Origin: Moringa oleifera
Taxonomy: Eukaryota > Streptophyta > Magnoliopsida > Brassicales > Moringaceae
Direction: 5' to 3'
NCBI GenBank assembly: GCA_021397835.1
Contig: JAJFZO010000566.1
Location: 8,800,001-8,864,000 of the forward strand
DNA length: 64,000 nt
Shown: positions 61,741 to 64,000 of the stretch, in pieces
Numbering within the stretch: the first letter of the stretch is position 1
Layout: every line of letters starts with the position of its first letter
Made by a program: the position numbers and the translations under genes
The notes under the pieces: model-generated
The model's database searches: none
Told to the model about the DNA's origin: nothing
The model's input: only the letters and a program-made list of their open reading frames with translations

Positions 61741-62059
61741 GCCCATGGGGTGGTCACTAGGCTGCATTGTCTGCATAGTGATCGAAGCCTAGGAGTCACT
61801 AGATCTTTGATTAACGACCGATTAAAATTTAGTAACTAATCTATTTTCAAGTTGATTAAAAATTAACATAAAATTAATTAAAAAATAAATTTAACAATGA
61901 AGATAGTGTCTATCACTATTTTGTACTACTAAACTATCATTATTCTATCACTATGTTAACATTTTTATTTTGTAACAAATTTATTGCCTTTGTCACCATT
62001 TAGTGATTGATTTTATTTGTCGCTATATTATGTCGCTATTTTTAAATTTTTTTGTAGTG
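61741..62059 (-). repeat. 5' TIR and subterminal repeats of B3
   Basis: Inverse of the B1 5' end: tagtgaccaccccatggg, ttcgatcactatgcag, then cgctatt and agtgatagaa motifs up to GTAGTG at 62059. Confidence 0.85.
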
Positions 62060-62130
62060 TTATTGACTAGGGTTACAATGGTAAGGTAATTTAAATGCTA
62101 CTTGAAATGATAAAGTAATTTTAAATGTGT

Positions 62131-62380
62131 TCACTATAAGAAAAATGGGATTATTTTACACTAGATAGTTCATAGTTTTAATAACAACTGTGAATAAAAG
62201 GATTTTTGTTCATAATTGTAACAAAACTGTGAACAAATGTTACTTTTATTCACAGTTTTTATTAAAACTGTGAATAAAAACATATATGTTCATAGTTATG
62301 CTTATAACTGTGAACTAGAAGAAAAAACTTTTATTCACAGTTATGTGTATAAATGTGAACAAAAGAGACCTCTATTCACC
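62131..62380. repeat. Left TIR and subterminal hairpins of element C
   Basis: Pairs such as attcacagtttttattaaaactgtgaat form near-perfect hairpins with stems of 9-12 bp. The ACAGTT/AACTGT core is the same as in element A although the outer bases differ. Confidence 0.8.
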
Positions 62381-62509
62381 ATTCAATTTTTTCACCCCTC
62401 TTGCAGATCTTCCTTTCTTTTCTTTTTCCATTTCTTCAACCCCCTTCTGAATGAGGATGAGCTGTTGTTTGCCGAAATCAAGGACATGCAAAAGAGGGTA
62501 ACTCTATGC

Positions 62510-62703
62510 TCATAATCCCTTTAAATTTCTAATATGGTAGCATAGTTTAAACCAGCACACTGAGTTTTCATTGATTCTACCATCGAAAATCACTTCAGTA
62601 GCTTCAGGTCTGAATTGAAAAATTAATATCCACTTATTACCAACAGTGCTTATAATCAAATCAACTAGATCATGTGATTGCATGCTTTGAAGCTTTTCGT
62701 CCA
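62510..62703 (-). other. Possible captured exon inside element C
   Basis: On the - strand, text after an acceptor-like attaag at 62704 encodes DEKLQSMQSHDLVDLIISTV followed by a donor-like g|gtaataag. Read through, the frame continues IFQFRPEATEVIFDGRINEN. It looks like coding DNA of a host gene but I cannot name it. It could also be a chance frame. Confidence 0.3.
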
Positions 62704-63239
62704 CTTAATCATAATCAAGATAAACCTCGTTGCATGATCACATGGTTACTTAACCTTTCTTAGGCATTTGAAATGTTGATTACCATGCAGTAATTAACAA
62801 CATTCATAAGTTTCATTTGTTAGAAAAGTTGTTTCCAGTTGGTGCCTTATAGCCATTACAGTTTTTAATAATTCAACTATTACGAAGACTAGGAAGGACA
62901 ACAATGATATGCGCGCTAATGCCATTTTTGCCTCTTTATTTGATATTTCCCCTTGATCCTGTAAATTAGCTCTTTTCTTGTAAATTGGGACTTCTACTAT
63001 TTGTTTGATGTGAACTCCATATGTAGAAGATAACCTGCAAATGTTTTCTTTCTATCTCATTGAAACCATTCATGGGTGCCTTGCAGGAAACTAACTTGCA
63101 TAACAATAACCAGCAAGCCGAAGTTACAGTCGATCTTCCTCAGCCCTCCCCCTTCTCTCGCGCGCTTTAATTCTTTTTCTAGTGAAGCTACGAATTCATG
63201 TCCAAGTGAACGAAGCAGCCAGCGAGCAGTGAGTGAATA

Positions 63240-63330
63240 AAGGCACCAGCCTTTTATTCATAGTTATGACCACAACTGTGAATAAAGGGTTTTATTCACA
63301 GTGATGGCTGTAACTGTGAATAAAAGCCCT
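63240..63330. repeat. Subterminal-type hairpin of element C
   Basis: cttttattcacagttatgaccacaactgtgaataaagg and a second inverted pair lie here, well inside the element. They are the same unit as at the left end. Confidence 0.7.
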
Positions 63331-63825
63331 GCACTTTTCCAGAAACATCGATAAACTTCATTCATTCATTCTTTTTCTCTAATTACTCAAACATAAACTT
63401 TGATTATTCAAGTATGAAGTGCACACTATGAGGAAAGCCTCTCTGGGTTGTAGATGTGCAAACCAAACATTCGATCAGTCCTACCTATTTACATCGAAGG
63501 GATTAAGAGTATGCGCAGTGCTGCTTGCTTTTGGGTTCCACATCTGGCAGCTTGAATCTCCTCCCTTTTTCTCGATAAGTTTAATCCTTTCTCCCAAAAT
63601 GTTGTGCTAATCTTTTTTGTTAAAATGCAAAAATTATTGTTCCTTGATTTTTGGCTTTTAGTTTCGTTATTTTTAAGCTCAAATTTGGATGTGGTTCTCC
63701 TTCCATTGGGATTATAGATATGTGCATGGTTTCACTTTCATCATGATTTTAAATCTGTTTTGAGATTCACAATATTTGTTAAAATCCCAGATTTAGATGT
63801 ATGGGGTCTCGAATGTGGGATAAGA

Positions 63826-63940
63826 GTTCCTGGGTGAGGGGTTCCAGATCTAGGTTGAGAGTTTCGGATCTGGGTGAGGGGTTCCAGATTAGCTGAGGGA
63901 TCTGAGGTTTTAGATCTATGTGAGGGTTCCAGATCTGGGC
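63826..63940. repeat. Short ggttccagatctgggtgag tandem repeat
   Basis: About five imperfect copies of a 20-odd bp unit (gagggttccagatctgggt) near the right edge of the window, inside element C. Confidence 0.7.
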
Positions 63941-64000
63941 TGTGAATAAAAATTAAATGAACTGTAGAGAGTTGTATTCACAGTTTTGGAACTGTGAATA

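Larger units (their letters stand above)
58133..62059 (-). mobile_element. CACTA element B3, internal-deletion derivative
   Basis: A 3.9 kb element with both ends: CACTACAAAAGAATTCAATT at 58133 and AAATTTTTTTGTAGTG ending at 62059. Flanking triplets ttg and tta suggest a 3-bp target duplication with one change. Its 5' end is on the right (homologous to B1 20642) and its 3' end on the left (homologous to B2 41389). Only the last coiled-coil part of the TNPA-like gene remains. Near 58918 it jumps directly to the AT-rich array, so the transposase gene is wholly deleted, as in classic dSpm elements. Confidence 0.9.
62131..64000. mobile_element. CACTA element C, left end only
   Basis: Starts CACTATAAGAAAAATGGGAT after gtt. 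Subterminal units ttattcacagtt and aactgtgaataaa alternate at 62170-62370, 63250-63330 and again at the window edge (ggaactgtgaata). No transposase motif is seen in the 1.9 kb available. The right end lies outside the window, or the repeats at 63970-64000 are its start. Confidence 0.75.

Noticed and set aside
1..64000. Window could be part of a mitochondrial genome
   Set aside because: The recognised mitochondrial tRNAs and ccmFN are all broken, and nuclear-type CACTA and MULE transposons with introns are inserted in the same DNA.
1..64000. CRISPR arrays, bacterial operons or phage genes
   Set aside because: No regular direct repeats with unique spacers, no prokaryotic gene organisation; all recognisable content is plant nuclear or plant mitochondrial.

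Overview
This 64 kb window looks like intergenic DNA from the nuclear genome of a flowering plant. I found no intact host gene. Three layers are visible: old mitochondrial DNA moved into the nucleus (NUMT), several DNA transposons inserted into and beside it, and a decayed retroelement zone. The plant assignment rests on relics of the angiosperm mitochondrial trnS-trnF-trnP cluster, a relic of mitochondrial ccmFN, exons of the land-plant gene FLU, and plant-type CACTA and MULE transposases.

Layout. 1-8470: mitochondrial-like DNA; the decayed trnS(GCU), trnF(GAA) and trnP relics lie at 7204-7968. About 8474-11701: a decayed MuDR-type MULE. 11702-12438: unassigned spacer. 12439-18319 (perhaps to 18550): CACTA element A, which keeps a broken Ulp1-like protease region and carries three exons of FLU, the regulator of chlorophyll synthesis, so it is a Pack-CACTA. 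18551-20641: mitochondrial-like DNA ending in a ccmFN pseudogene that is cut by the next element. 20642 to about 29867: CACTA element B1 on the + strand, nearly complete but with stops, deletions and no 3' end. 29868-41388: 11.5 kb of low-information DNA in the style of mitochondrial spacer, with no recognised gene. 41389 to about 47513: CACTA B2 on the - strand, with its 3' end but no 5' end and with the transposase core deleted. 47514-47747: a second copy of a 0.23 kb piece also found at 4284-4509. 47748-58132: AT-rich DNA with Ty3/gypsy reverse transcriptase and protease relics. 58133-62059: CACTA B3, a 3.9 kb internal-deletion derivative with both ends. 62131 to the window end: the left part of a third CACTA family, element C.

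Many nonsense changes are C-to-T or G-to-A (CGA to TGA, TGG to TGA or TAG), as expected from methylation-driven decay of silent nuclear DNA. None of the transposons looks able to move by itself, and there is no working pathway here. The items of most interest are the FLU capture, the three B-family states side by side, the 21-bp GC-rich arrays inside B elements, and the hairpin-type subterminal repeats shared by families A and C.
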